64,000 nucleotides of DNA from an uncultured Burkholderiales bacterium (GTDB lineage Bacteria; Pseudomonadota; Gammaproteobacteria; Burkholderiales; Burkholderiaceae_C), in assembly GCA_903896615.1 (NCBI GenBank), contig CAITYM010000030.1, forward strand, positions 1-64,000. Direction: 5' to 3'. Below, in pieces: positions 25,907 through 35,031 of the stretch (positions within the stretch are counted from its first letter, which is position 1; each line of letters opens with the position of its first letter). Both the position numbers and the translations under genes were made by a program. Under the pieces are notes generated by a model. The model made no database searches. It was not told the DNA's origin and worked only from the letters and a program-made list of their open reading frames with translations.

Positions 25907-26596
25907 ATGACTCGCGTATTACTAGTTGAAGATGAACAAAAAATAGCTGATTTTGTTATCCAGGGCCTAGAAAGTGAAGGCTACCAGGCAACCCATAAAA
26001 TCGACGGATTAGCGGGGCTGGACACTGCTTTAAACGCAAGCTTTGATTTGATCTTACTAGACATCATGTTGCCCGGAAAGTCCGGTACGGAAATTGTTCA
26101 AATCATAAGAGAAAAAGAAATCAAAACTCCAGTCATTATGTTGACCGCAAAATCCGAACTCAGCGACAAGTTATTGGGATTTAGTTTGGGGGCGGATGAT
26201 TACCTTGCAAAGCCATTTTTTATGGAAGAATTAATTGCAAGGTGCAAAGCACTTTTAAATAGAAATAAAAATATAAACACTGACGTTATCACAGTTGGTG
26301 AGTTGACTCTTGATAAAGTTACACGCCGTGTTAACTGGCGAGGACGATCGATGATCCTGAGTCAACGTGAATTTACACTACTTGAATATTTAATGCGCTC
26401 CCCAGGTAATGTATTCACAAGGCAGCAAATTATGCAATTTGTTTGGGGAATTGACTTTAATACTCAAACAAATATCGTAGATGTGTGCATCCAAAGAATA
26501 AGACGAAAATTAATTAACACAGAGAAGAACGAGTTGAGCGAATTCCCTATTGAATCAATAAGAGGGATTGGCTACAAAATCAAAAAGAGTGATTAA
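25907..26596 (+). CDS. OmpR/PhoB family response regulator
   Basis: A 229-aa two-domain regulator. Receiver domain with acidic pocket ED at residues 8-9, phospho-acceptor Asp52 in LILLDIMLPG, Thr in MLTAKSE and Lys in LAKPF; then an OmpR winged helix (LSQREFTLLEYLMRSPGNVFTRQQIMQFVWG ... NIVDVCIQRIRRKL ... IRGIGYKI). The stop codon overlaps the start of the kinase gene (TAATG), so the pair is translationally coupled. It probably controls the following MipA/OmpV and MgtC genes and possibly its own promoter. Confidence 0.95.
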   Translation: MTRVLLVEDEQKIADFVIQGLESEGYQATHKIDGLAGLDTALNASFDLILLDIMLPGKSGTEIVQIIREKEIKTPVIMLTAKSELSDKLLGFSLGADDYLAKPFFMEELIARCKALLNRNKNINTDVITVGELTLDKVTRRVNWRGRSMILSQREFTLLEYLMRSPGNVFTRQQIMQFVWGIDFNTQTNIVDVCIQRIRRKLINTEKNELSEFPIESIRGIGYKIKKSD

Positions 26597-27975
26597 TGAA
26601 TAAGTCATTCAAGCTACACATTGTTTTACAGCTAATTCTACTTTTCTGTATTTATCTACTCGCCAACCGTATATTTGCACAATTCCTTGCTTTTGAATTT
26701 ATTGAACAAAAAGTAAACTTAGAGCTTTCCGCTCTAATCGAGGACGAGCAAACTTTTCTCACTGACACCATTAACTCTAAAACAAGTTTCTTCTATAACA
26801 GGAAATTTAATTCACTTATTAAATGTTCAGTCAAACATCATTTAAATAATGTACTTTGTGTGTATTTTGAAAAAAAACCTATTGACTGGACCAAAGGCAC
26901 TGAATCAAATTCGAATTCTATAAAATTTGGCAAGTACTTGATCAACGGAACAAGCTGGAAAATCGTTGGTATGAAAAATAAAACAGGAGATTATTTTTTA
27001 GCTATTGAAGAATCTGAAATAAACTCAATGCTTGAGCAAACTTGGGAGTTACGAGACTATGTACAAAGTCGGATTTTGCCATTAATGATAGGGTTGTTAA
27101 TTATTTTTAGCTTTTATCTATCTACTCGTATCGTCAATATTATTAACAAGATCAAAGTATTGGTAATTAATACAGATATCAAAAATCTTAGTTTAAGCCA
27201 GCACTTACCCAGTACATTCAATGAGTTTCAGCCTTTTATTGAAGTTTTCAATGACCTAAGAAAACGTCTTAAAGCCAGTTTCGATCAATCCTCTCGATTC
27301 TCATCTGAGGCTTCTCATGAACTCAAAACACCTCTTACGATATTGAGAGGTTATGCAGAGCGAGGGGTAAAAATATCCAAGGAAGGCTCTAACCAACAGA
27401 TTCAATTTGTTTTAATGGGGGAGGAAATTGATCGATTAATTAACATCACAGACAAACTGTTAATCCTTGCCCGCTCTGACGCAGGCCGGCTAGAAATCAT
27501 TCCTTGCATTGTCAATTTAACAGATACCCTTGAACAACTGGCCTTAGACGCAGAAACGATCAATGCAGATCTACGCATTTCCAAAAATATCCAAAAAAAG
27601 GTTTTTTGGGAGTGCGATGATCAACTCATTCACCAACTTATCTATAACCTCTATTCGAATGCTTCAAAATATAATATTCCGGGAGGGTGGATTCACTTCG
27701 TTTTAAGTGAAACACAGGGCACAATAACAATTGAGATTCTTAACTCATCTAATAACGTGCCAAGTGATCTTCCCAAAAAGGCTTTTGATCGATTCTATCG
27801 AGGCGACGAATCTCATACGCGAAAGATTGAGGGGAACGGACTCGGATTAAGTCTTTGCCAAGAAATCACTAAGATACACGGCGGCGAATTAACACTAGAG
27901 GTAAATGCTCACCACCATGTAAGTGCAAAATTTAGGGTGAAGAATAACAAATCTAATTCCCTATTGAAAATCTAA
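26596..27975 (+). CDS. Sensor histidine kinase
   Basis: A 459-aa membrane kinase. First helix at about residues 8-24, a periplasmic sensor region to about 155, second helix near 157-175, then HAMP-like/dimerisation region with the H-box SSEASHELKTPLTILRGYAE (His241), N-box HQLIYNLYSNASKYN and G2 box GNGLGLSLCQEITKIHGG. The sensor region is not one I recognise. The gene is AT-rich and Lys/Asn/Ile-rich compared with the housekeeping genes. It is translationally coupled to the response regulator. Confidence 0.93.
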   Translation: MNKSFKLHIVLQLILLFCIYLLANRIFAQFLAFEFIEQKVNLELSALIEDEQTFLTDTINSKTSFFYNRKFNSLIKCSVKHHLNNVLCVYFEKKPIDWTKGTESNSNSIKFGKYLINGTSWKIVGMKNKTGDYFLAIEESEINSMLEQTWELRDYVQSRILPLMIGLLIIFSFYLSTRIVNIINKIKVLVINTDIKNLSLSQHLPSTFNEFQPFIEVFNDLRKRLKASFDQSSRFSSEASHELKTPLTILRGYAERGVKISKEGSNQQIQFVLMGEEIDRLINITDKLLILARSDAGRLEIIPCIVNLTDTLEQLALDAETINADLRISKNIQKKVFWECDDQLIHQLIYNLYSNASKYNIPGGWIHFVLSETQGTITIEILNSSNNVPSDLPKKAFDRFYRGDESHTRKIEGNGLGLSLCQEITKIHGGELTLEVNAHHHVSAKFRVKNNKSNSLLKI

Positions 27976-28142
27976 ATCTAAATTTGAACCCAAACCTATA
28001 TCCGTAGCCAACCTATACCTAAACTTTTCTACGTTACGATCGCTTTTTAAACACAATAAAGCCCAATAGTCATACGTCAGAAAATTCAAATGAACACAAA
28101 ACCCACGCTCACACGGTCAATTAGTTTCAATTGAAGACATGC

Positions 28143-28148
28143 TATATT
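28143..28148 (+). promoter_or_regulatory. Possible -10 element of the MipA/OmpV gene
   Basis: TATATT ends seven bases before the ATG of the MipA/OmpV gene, with no clear -35 box and no ribosome binding site between. If used, the transcript would be leaderless or nearly so. Confidence 0.3.
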
Positions 28149-28155
28149 CTGCGAA

Positions 28156-28932
28156 ATGCGAAAATCATTTTTTTCTTTAATTCCGTTCTTACTGGTTGGA
28201 CTGCTCGCGGCTGACGCGTTTGCACAATCGGCGTCTGATCAGGATATAAAAACAGTGGGCTTATCCGGCGACTTGGGACTAGCAGTTTTCTCACAAAGCG
28301 CAATAATTCAAGGGAATAATTCCACCACACAGGTTCGACCCTACGCTTACTTTGACTATGATCGTTTCTTTGCCAGGATTGATACTTTTGGCATAAAAAC
28401 TATTCCTTTAGGAGCTGGAAGCTTAGAGCTTGTTGGTAAATACAACCCCGAGGGATATATCGCCAGAGGTACTCCCTACAACTTAATGAATCCACGCTCC
28501 TTACCTACCCCTTTAGGACTGGGTACTTTCCAGCTTACACCCGTAGGGGCTTTCTTTTTTCATACCTACCAAGACGTTTCAACATCTAAGGGAAAAATGG
28601 CGGAGTTTACCTATGCCGGCGAAATAGATTTACGAAATGCAATAAAGATCTATCCTTTGATAGGATTTGACTACAAGGACAAACAGTATCTTAATTATTT
28701 TTACGGTGTATCACTAAGCGAGTCACAGCGCTCTGGGGTTAACACCTACACCCCAGAGAGCGGGACCTCCCCCTTTGCCGCAATGATTATTGAAGTACCC
28801 GTCGGTGAGCACTGGGTTGTAAACACCTTGGTAAAGCAAAAATGGCTAGCAACTTCAATTTCAAACAGCCCACTTGTTAATGAACGTCGAGTGGAAAATT
28901 TATTTATCAGTTTAAACTATCGATTTGAATAG
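28156..28932 (+). CDS. MipA/OmpV family outer-membrane protein
   Basis: A 258-aa outer-membrane barrel. Signal peptide MRKSFFSLIPFLLVGLLAADAFAQ, then barrel sequence with the family stretch YFYGVSLSESQRSGVNTYTPESGTSPFAAMIIEVPVGEHW and a C-terminal ISLNYRFE with penultimate Phe. MipA/OmpV proteins scaffold murein enzymes or act as porins and are often encoded beside two-component systems, as here. It starts 180 bp after the kinase gene. Confidence 0.85.
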   Translation: MRKSFFSLIPFLLVGLLAADAFAQSASDQDIKTVGLSGDLGLAVFSQSAIIQGNNSTTQVRPYAYFDYDRFFARIDTFGIKTIPLGAGSLELVGKYNPEGYIARGTPYNLMNPRSLPTPLGLGTFQLTPVGAFFFHTYQDVSTSKGKMAEFTYAGEIDLRNAIKIYPLIGFDYKDKQYLNYFYGVSLSESQRSGVNTYTPESGTSPFAAMIIEVPVGEHWVVNTLVKQKWLATSISNSPLVNERRVENLFISLNYRFE

Positions 28933-28960
28933 TCAGTAACCTACAAAGAGGGCTCAAACA

Positions 28961-30229
28961 ATGCATGATTTCTCATGGCTTCCACATCAAGGCCTCCAAA
29001 TTATTTTTGTTTTTTTTCTAACCTTTATTATTGGGCTAGAACGTGAGGCAAAAAAACAAGACGATGATCATCTATCCTTTGGTGGTGTTCGAACTTACCC
29101 ACTCATCGGACTTATTGGATTTGCAATTGGGGCCGTGTCAGGAGATCAATTACTTCTCATTTCAGTGGGTCTGGTCGTTGTCTCAAGTTTCTTACTAATG
29201 TCCTTTTGGCACAAATTAACTACGGTGGGCTACTCAGGTATTACCAGTTATATGGCTGCCCTATCAACTTACATTATTGGAGTGACCATATTTAAGGATT
29301 TATTTTGGATTGCCGCAACTCTAACTGTTATCAATGTGCTCTTGCTTGAGTTAAAGTTTTGGCTAGAGCAGTTGGCAAAAAGAATCGACGAGGGTGAAAT
29401 ACTTACGTTTGCAAAATTTTTAATGCTCCTAGCAGTCATATTGCCATTACTACCCAATGAGTCTTTCACACAGTACCAAATCAATCCCTTTAAGACATGG
29501 ATTGTCGTGGTAGCTGTAAGCACCGTATCCTACGGCAGCTACGTATTACAAAAACTCTCCAAGGGTTCTAAAGGTCTTCTACTAACGGCCTTATTAGGAG
29601 GGCTATATTCCTCAACGGTGACGACGATTGCTTTGGCAAGAAAATCTCAAGAGCAAGATGCTCCAAAATTAATTTCCGGAGTTATTCTGATGGCATCGGG
29701 CATGATGTACCTTCGTATTCTTGCATTATTAGCACTCTTTAATCCAATCATAATGAGCGTGTTAACCATTCCAATGATCTCCCTCGCCCTTTTAGCCTTG
29801 ATTGGGGGATACGCTTGGTCACGATTAGGCGAGGTTCGTATTCGTGAAGTTCAGCACGAGTCTAAGGCTCGCAATCCACTTGAGATTAGGTCTGGGCTTG
29901 TGTTTGCAATGTTATTTGTTGTCATGTTGGTCGTAACGAACCTTGCCATTGAGTACCTTGGTAATAACGGTGTGTATACACTTGGATTAATCATGGGTGT
30001 TGCTGACGTAGACCCCTTCATAATGGGACTTACACAATCCGTCCCCTCATTAACACCTGGCGCTGTAGCGGCGGTGGGAATATTGATAGCTACGTCAGCC
30101 AACAATGCTGCCAAAGGCTTTTACGCCTACACATTAGCTAGCAAAGAAACAGCAAAAGCCAGCCTCCTATTGATGCTCAGCCTATCTGCTGGTGGTTTGA
30201 TTCCCGCGGCCTACTTGGTACTTCGTTGA
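28961..30229 (+). CDS. MgtC/DUF4010 family membrane protein
   Basis: A 422-aa polytopic protein. The N-terminal part is MgtC-like, with FIIGLEREAKKQ and FGGVRTYPLIGLIGFAIGAVSG, and the larger C-terminal part is the DUF4010 domain (LLLTALLGGLYSSTVTTIALARKS; GLIMGVADVDPFIMGLTQS; AATSANNAAKGFYAY-like end). About twelve membrane helices are likely. MgtC-like proteins are tied to magnesium stress and envelope physiology, but the DUF4010 group's activity is not established. It starts 28 bp after the MipA gene and is probably cotranscribed with it. Confidence 0.9.
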   Translation: MHDFSWLPHQGLQIIFVFFLTFIIGLEREAKKQDDDHLSFGGVRTYPLIGLIGFAIGAVSGDQLLLISVGLVVVSSFLLMSFWHKLTTVGYSGITSYMAALSTYIIGVTIFKDLFWIAATLTVINVLLLELKFWLEQLAKRIDEGEILTFAKFLMLLAVILPLLPNESFTQYQINPFKTWIVVVAVSTVSYGSYVLQKLSKGSKGLLLTALLGGLYSSTVTTIALARKSQEQDAPKLISGVILMASGMMYLRILALLALFNPIIMSVLTIPMISLALLALIGGYAWSRLGEVRIREVQHESKARNPLEIRSGLVFAMLFVVMLVVTNLAIEYLGNNGVYTLGLIMGVADVDPFIMGLTQSVPSLTPGAVAAVGILIATSANNAAKGFYAYTLASKETAKASLLLMLSLSAGGLIPAAYLVLR

Positions 30230-30310
30230 ATTTAGACGCCAAATGATTTGAAAAAGCCGCCCATCTCCAAAAGCAACAAACGGGTGGTAGGCTATTTAAT
30301 GGATGCGCCT

Positions 30311-30775
30311 TTACTTCTCTGGGGATTCATCAATATTGGGGCGCTCGGCAGCGCGAATATTGGCAGTAAACACCTGACCGGAATCGGTCAGCACAAGCTT
30401 TTTAAGTGCTCCCCCCTTTCCTTTGGATGGATCTCTTAAAGGACTAAAGCTTACGGTTACTTTGTCTCCTGCTTTGACAGCATTTCGCGTCCAACCATCT
30501 CTAACAAGGTTGCCCGGACTCGTCATCTCCATTAACCATAACGCTGGCTGCTCACTCCCCTCACTCCCATTGATAAATATAGCTACGTGGGGGTTGGTCC
30601 ACTGAACTTCCTTGACAACGCCGGTAATGGTCACACTTTTGCTGTGATCAAACATAGCGGTTGAGTGGTGTGCAAAAGCTGTAGTAGCGGGGATAAAAAG
30701 CGCCGCGCCAAGACTGGCCAAAGCGATGGCAATGGAGCGTAAGATTGCACGGGTAATAGGAAAAGTTGATTTCAC
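30311..30775 (-). CDS. DUF6152 family secreted protein
   Basis: A 154-aa exported protein. The GTG start is chosen because AAGGAG lies six bases upstream. Signal peptide MKSTFPITRAILRSIAIALASLGAALFIPATTAFAHHST; the mature protein opens HHSTAMFDHSKSVTITGVVKEVQWTNPHVAIFINGS, which is the DUF6152 hallmark. A His-His pair directly at the mature N-terminus could bind metal, but that is inference. Function unknown. It is the last gene of a minus-strand cluster with the 284-aa protein and two DUF6644-like membrane proteins. Confidence 0.83.
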   Translation of the reverse strand: MKSTFPITRAILRSIAIALASLGAALFIPATTAFAHHSTAMFDHSKSVTITGVVKEVQWTNPHVAIFINGSEGSEQPALWLMEMTSPGNLVRDGWTRNAVKAGDKVTVSFSPLRDPSKGKGGALKKLVLTDSGQVFTANIRAAERPNIDESPEK

Positions 30776-30794
30776 TTGATCTCCTTAAAAAGTA

Positions 30795-31649
30795 TCATTT
30801 AGGTGGAATGCGGTTACCGCCGATATCGTGTTCAATTTTTTCATAAATGTGCCAACCCTCATTATTTACTTTGGGTGCGACATAACCTTCTTCACATGTG
30901 CCCTCAACAATATCGAATTTCCGAGCTCTTTGCCGGAAAAAGATTCGAGTTGTCTTCCAAGGCTTGGTGAGAATATTGGGAGCAATAATCTCTAAGTCAT
31001 CATGGAGCACATCCTTGGCTGCCAAATGGATGCGCTCAATCACATGCATATCTCCATTATTGGGCACGCCTTCAGCCTCGGTTATGGCTAGGTAAGCCTG
31101 TGGAACAATACCAACGGTATCAACCACCAACGTAGTGCCTTCCCAGTGCCCAACCGAATGCCCATGGAATGTTGGATCTGGATCTTCTGGGTGCGCCCTA
31201 CCATCGGTATATATTCTCCTAATACGGTTTCCATCAGACTCCCCCAACATGGTCACGCGCCCGGGAGTAAATAGAATCTCCATTGCATTGTGAGTGATCA
31301 ACATCCACGAAGGCATAGCCTCTGGTAAACATCCCCAAAACACCAAAAATGGCCGTCCTTCTCTGTCTTCCTTGTATTGATGTTCAATCAAAGCTGCTGC
31401 CTTCGCGTTCCAAGGCGGAGGATTTGTTTTAGCTTGCATATCTTGATCCGTTACCTTCGGATTCCAAACTCCCGACCAATCAGGTAAGCTGGCTAAGTCT
31501 GACCAGTCCTTTGGAGTCGGGGCCGGATTAATCACCGACTTTTCAGCAGCTGTGGCCCCTGCAACGCAGACAATCATCAATAAGGCCCATGCACACACAA
31601 TCAAGATTACAGGCCTGAAGAGCCGGTCAATAAAGCGTTTTAAAAACAA
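30795..31649 (-). CDS. Secreted protein of unknown function, DUF6152 neighbour
   Basis: A 284-aa protein starting at TTG with AGGAG (complement of 31656-31660) six bases upstream. N-terminal signal or anchor IDRLFRPVILIVCAWALLMIVCVAGATAAE. The mature chain has DWSGVWNPKVTDQDMQAKTNPPPW, FLVFWGCLPEAMPSWMLITHNAMEILFTPGRVTMLGESDGNRIRRIYTDGR, and GHSVGHWEGTTLVVDTVGI. These stretches occur in a conserved hypothetical family often encoded with DUF6152 in proteobacteria, as I recall. No catalytic motif that I can name. The DUF6152 gene follows 19 bp downstream. Confidence 0.75.
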   Translation of the reverse strand: MFLKRFIDRLFRPVILIVCAWALLMIVCVAGATAAEKSVINPAPTPKDWSDLASLPDWSGVWNPKVTDQDMQAKTNPPPWNAKAAALIEHQYKEDREGRPFLVFWGCLPEAMPSWMLITHNAMEILFTPGRVTMLGESDGNRIRRIYTDGRAHPEDPDPTFHGHSVGHWEGTTLVVDTVGIVPQAYLAITEAEGVPNNGDMHVIERIHLAAKDVLHDDLEIIAPNILTKPWKTTRIFFRQRARKFDIVEGTCEEGYVAPKVNNEGWHIYEKIEHDIGGNRIPPK

Positions 31650-31835
31650 ACTATTCTCCTAATCGATATATTGCAGAATTGACAATCGTAATGTTCACAG
31701 CGCCTTTTGGAACGTACCGTAAAACTTAAGTAATCAGCATTTTAGGATCTTAAGCTGGCTTAGAAAGTCAAGAGTTACCCTAGAGTTTCCTCCGATCTTT
31801 TAAGTAGCTAGGTAAAGTTTTGTCAATGTTATTTT

Positions 31836-32417
31836 CTAGCCTGCAAATGTGGGCTGAATTGAAAACCCAATCCAACGACCTAAGGCGATCACGCCAATCC
31901 AAATCAGTATGGACAAGAGAGCCGACCATTTTCCTGACCAAAAGAAACTAATTTGATGTAGCTTCATGCGAATCTTGCTCATCTTAATTTGCTGTACTGC
32001 ATTAATACGAGCTGCATGTGAGGGGTCATAAGCTTCAGCTCGCGAGCTAAACCAAAGCTGGAAAATCATCATGTTTATACCTGCTGAAAGGAGCAACAAT
32101 ATCTTTAGTTGGAAATAAACGTTATGAGCGTAATTGACTGCATTCGATGTAAATAACGCTACACCCGTAATCACAGCAATTGCGAACATGAACCAGGTAA
32201 TAGGCAAGAGTTCTTTAGCAAATCGCCTAAGACCTCTGTCTTGATTAGCCAGCCCTAAAATTCTCAAATCTACCCAAATAATACTGCCAAGGAAAACTGT
32301 TACTGCTAAAACGTGAAAACTCTCGATCATGGGAAACAGCCAATCGTTTTCTCTAATACTGCTTGCCATGGCAGTCTCAAATATCCACTTTAATAAACCA
32401 TCTAATTCCATAAACAC
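31836..32417 (-). CDS. DUF6644-like inner-membrane protein
   Basis: A 193-aa protein with four to five helices. GTG at 32417 has GAGGT at good spacing; an ATG two codons on is the alternative. Typical features are WLFPMIESFHVLAVTVFLGSIIWVDLRILGL, a His in the first helix, and an Arg-Trp near the end (LGRWIGFS). The following gene product at 32484 is of similar plan, so the two look like paralogous subunits. A conserved His in helix one and the paired layout recall membrane haem proteins, but haem binding is only a guess. Confidence 0.75.
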   Translation of the reverse strand: MFMELDGLLKWIFETAMASSIRENDWLFPMIESFHVLAVTVFLGSIIWVDLRILGLANQDRGLRRFAKELLPITWFMFAIAVITGVALFTSNAVNYAHNVYFQLKILLLLSAGINMMIFQLWFSSRAEAYDPSHAARINAVQQIKMSKIRMKLHQISFFWSGKWSALLSILIWIGVIALGRWIGFSIQPTFAG

Positions 32418-32483
32418 AACTGATACCTCGTTATCTAAGATTAAGATTGCAAAACTGTTTGAGCTTAAATTAAAAGCCTTGAT

Positions 32484-32993
32484 TCAGGTATAGGCAATCC
32501 ATCGACCTGCAACAACAATACAGGTCAGTAAAATCAAGAGCCCTACAGCAAGAAATTTACCCTTGAGTTGCAATACTCTTTCTGACTCATATCCACTCTT
32601 CCAATCTGTTACTGGATTTACCAGTATTCGTTTGATAATTCGTAAAGTAAATAGCGTTGTGATCAATAAAATCATTTTTATTTGAAACGCAATATTTGCC
32701 AATGACCTAGAAGGTTCTCCTATTATTAAAAGAATACCAGTCATAAATAGTAAAAACAACGAAAATTTTAAAATAGGCCAGCACTTACTAAACGTTGATG
32801 AGAATGGCTGCTCCGTTGCAAAATAACCCAACAACCTTAAAGCAATCATTAAGGCGACAGACAAAACTGCAGAAACTGCAAATATATGAATGATTTGAGT
32901 GATCGGAACAATCCACTCAGAAACTTGAATTGCTTGGCTGACAGGAGTATCCTCCAGCCAAACACAAAATTGATTTAAAGTCGCATTTCTCAT
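32484..32993 (-). CDS. DUF6644-like inner-membrane protein, paralog
   Basis: A 169-aa four-helix membrane protein. WIVPITQIIHIFAVSAVLSVALMIALRLLGY parallels WLFPMIESFHVLAVTVFLGSIIWVDLRILGL of the downstream gene, and both end in GRWI(A/G). It is the first gene of the minus-strand cluster that continues with the second DUF6644-like gene, the 284-aa protein and DUF6152. Function unknown. Confidence 0.75.
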   Translation of the reverse strand: MRNATLNQFCVWLEDTPVSQAIQVSEWIVPITQIIHIFAVSAVLSVALMIALRLLGYFATEQPFSSTFSKCWPILKFSLFLLFMTGILLIIGEPSRSLANIAFQIKMILLITTLFTLRIIKRILVNPVTDWKSGYESERVLQLKGKFLAVGLLILLTCIVVAGRWIAYT

Positions 32994-33160
32994 ACCGAAT
33001 TTAGTAATACCAATAAAACATTATTACACCGATTGTAGAGTCAGATTTGCACATTAATTCCCCGATTATTTATCCATAATTGGAGTAACATAAGGCGATA
33101 TCCACCTACGGGTCGTTTTAAAAATTGACTTCATGTGGCGCACGTTAGAGAAGGACCGCT

Positions 33161-33445
33161 ATGATGCACCCCACCCGATTACTATTTAAATCAACATTGG
33201 CATTAAGTTTGATTGCTGTTTTATCTGCTTGCACCACTGTAGAGCAAAAAAAACAATGGTCAGAAAAGAAGTTTGGCCCTCGATGCGAATCCGCTGGTTA
33301 CAAATCACAAACACCGGCTTACTTTGAATGTATCTCAGATGAAGATCGGACTTGGCGTATCAATCAAATGGAGAAAGGCACCCCATATGAGAACTGGATG
33401 CCTATGACCTACTTACCCTCTATTACAGATGAGAGGAAAGATTGA
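33161..33445 (+). CDS. Small lipoprotein
   Basis: A 94-aa lipoprotein. AGAAGGA lies five or six bases before ATGATG, and the signal peptide TRLLFKSTLALSLIAVLSAC ends in a clear lipobox. The mature part is hydrophilic, Trp/Tyr-rich and contains two further cysteines (PRCESAGY, YFECIS) that may form a disulfide. No family recognised. It stands alone between the DUF6644 cluster and the convergent Liv-type receptor gene. Confidence 0.78.
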   Translation: MMHPTRLLFKSTLALSLIAVLSACTTVEQKKQWSEKKFGPRCESAGYKSQTPAYFECISDEDRTWRINQMEKGTPYENWMPMTYLPSITDERKD

Positions 33446-33518
33446 CATTCATACCTGACCATTGCTAGATGGCACTGCTTACGCCAAAGGAACGGTGATT
33501 CCTACTCTTATTCGGTCA

Positions 33519-33536
33519 TGCCCGATTCATCGGGCA
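33519..33536. terminator. Hairpin between convergent genes, possible bidirectional terminator
   Basis: TGCCCGA-TTCA-TCGGGCA is a perfect GC-rich 7-bp stem with tetraloop between the small lipoprotein and the convergent Liv-type receptor gene. No T run follows on either strand, so termination is only likely by position and stem strength. Confidence 0.45.
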
Positions 33537-33557
33537 CCATAACCTAAAGATCCTTAA

Positions 33558-34700
33558 TTAAATTGGAGTCTTTTGTCCATCCTTATAGGTGTAAAGCGTT
33601 GTTGCCGGGTTTTTCATCTCCCCGTTTACCTCAAAAGCGATTTCTGAAGTAATTCCTTTTAGGTGGGTATCAACTATTTTGGGCGTATAAACCTTAGGAT
33701 CTACGGAGTTGGCGCGTTTCATAGAATCGAACAGGACAAATGTTGCGTCATAGGTATAGGGCGAATAAACCTGAAACTGTCCAGGATACTTAACGTCATA
33801 TCGCTTTCTCCAAGCTACACCACCTGGCATCTTGCTTAAGGCAGCACCACCCTCTGCGCAGACCACATTGCCTAATGTTTTGGCGCCACCTGAGAGCTTG
33901 GCAATCTCAGCCGTACAAATACCGTCTCCTCCAAAAAACTTTACATTACTCAAACCGAGTTGCTCCATCTGACGAAGCATTGGACCTCCCTGGGGATCCA
34001 TGCCACCGTAAAAGATAGCGTCTGGGGTTTTTGACTTGATAGCAGTCAAAATTGCCATAAAGTCAGTAGCCTTATCGTTGGTGTATTGTTCATCAACAAT
34101 TTGAATGCCTTGGGACAGGGCTGTTTTTTTAAAAACCTCCGCTACCCCTTGACCATAGGCTGTCCTGTCATCAATGATTGCAACTTTCTTTAAATGAAGT
34201 GTTTTGGAAGCATACAGCGCCAGTTGCTTACCCAAGGTATCATCATTGGCAATAATTCGATAGGTTGTTTTATAGCCAGGCTTGGTTAACGCAGGATTTG
34301 TAGCAGCGCCGGTCACATGCGGGATACCACAGTCGTTGTAGATCTTTGCAGCCGGGATTGTGGTTCCAGAATTCAGATGCCCCACCACTCCTGCAACGTT
34401 AGAATCGCAAAGCTTTTGAGCCGCTGAGGTACCTTGCTTAGGGTCTGCGGCATCATCTTCAGCCTGAATTTCAAACTTAACTCGTTTTCCTCCTATGACT
34501 GGGTTTTGTGCATTGATGTCTTCAATGGCCATTCGAACACCGTTCTCATTGTCCCGTCCGTAATGCGCCTGAGCACCGCTTAAAGGTGCGACGTGGCCGA
34601 TTTTCACAACTTGTACTTCCTGAGAGAAACCCGAAGAACAGGTCAAAGCTACAGTGACACAAGTAGTTACATTTGAAATTGTGAAAAATTTAAATTTCAT
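33558..34700 (-). CDS. Branched-chain amino acid-type ABC transporter periplasmic binding protein (orphan)
   Basis: A 380-aa Peripla_BP_6 receptor. I start it at the second ATG (34700, MKFKFFTI), with AGGGATGG just upstream, instead of 34706. The signal peptide ends GFSQEV, and the mature part reads VVKIGHVAPLSGAQAHYGRDNENGVRMAIEDINAQNP, the classic LivJ/LivK opening, with AKIYNDCGIPHVTGAATNPALT and VAIIDDRTAYGQGVAEVFK further in. It is closer to the E. coli LivJ/LivK type than the two receptors at the window start. No membrane or ATPase genes are adjacent, so it must use components encoded elsewhere. Confidence 0.93.
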   Translation of the reverse strand: MKFKFFTISNVTTCVTVALTCSSGFSQEVQVVKIGHVAPLSGAQAHYGRDNENGVRMAIEDINAQNPVIGGKRVKFEIQAEDDAADPKQGTSAAQKLCDSNVAGVVGHLNSGTTIPAAKIYNDCGIPHVTGAATNPALTKPGYKTTYRIIANDDTLGKQLALYASKTLHLKKVAIIDDRTAYGQGVAEVFKKTALSQGIQIVDEQYTNDKATDFMAILTAIKSKTPDAIFYGGMDPQGGPMLRQMEQLGLSNVKFFGGDGICTAEIAKLSGGAKTLGNVVCAEGGAALSKMPGGVAWRKRYDVKYPGQFQVYSPYTYDATFVLFDSMKRANSVDPKVYTPKIVDTHLKGITSEIAFEVNGEMKNPATTLYTYKDGQKTPI

Positions 34701-34737
34701 ATCCATCCCTATATATACAAAAGGAAAATTAACAAAC

Positions 34738-35031
34738 TTATCTATCCTGATTCGAATTTAAAAAACCCTCTTGCCCTAAGACTTCTTCGACTGCATCGCG
34801 CATCAAATCGGGGAGAATTTTGACCAGTTTGGCATGCACAATCTCAAGGACTGCATCCGCCAATTCGTTAACCGCTAAGGGGTCGTAGTCACCCTGTGCA
34901 TCCATTCTAAGGTTTTCTACCACTGTATTGGAATCGTTGTGCAACGTCTCAACACTAATGCTTCTTGCCCCGTCCAAGGGAACTACCTCTAGCAAAGTAG
35001 GAATTAACTGATCAGGAACTTTAGGATTCAT
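34738..35031 (-). CDS. Conserved hypothetical protein downstream of holC
   Basis: A 97-aa acidic protein starting at the ATG at 35031, which overlaps the holC stop (TGATG), showing translational coupling. It has no signal or membrane segment; the C-terminal half is a likely amphipathic helix region (LADAVLEIVHAKLVKILPDLMRDAVEEVLGQ). Short acidic proteins next to holC occur in other Burkholderiales. No function known to me. Confidence 0.7.
   Translation of the reverse strand: MNPKVPDQLIPTLLEVVPLDGARSISVETLHNDSNTVVENLRMDAQGDYDPLAVNELADAVLEIVHAKLVKILPDLMRDAVEEVLGQEGFLNSNQDR

Noticed and set aside
30253-30292. Hairpin AGCC..CCC / GGG..GGCT after the MgtC/DUF4010 gene
   Set aside because: Pairing is interrupted, the loop is long and no T run follows, so I do not list it as a terminator.
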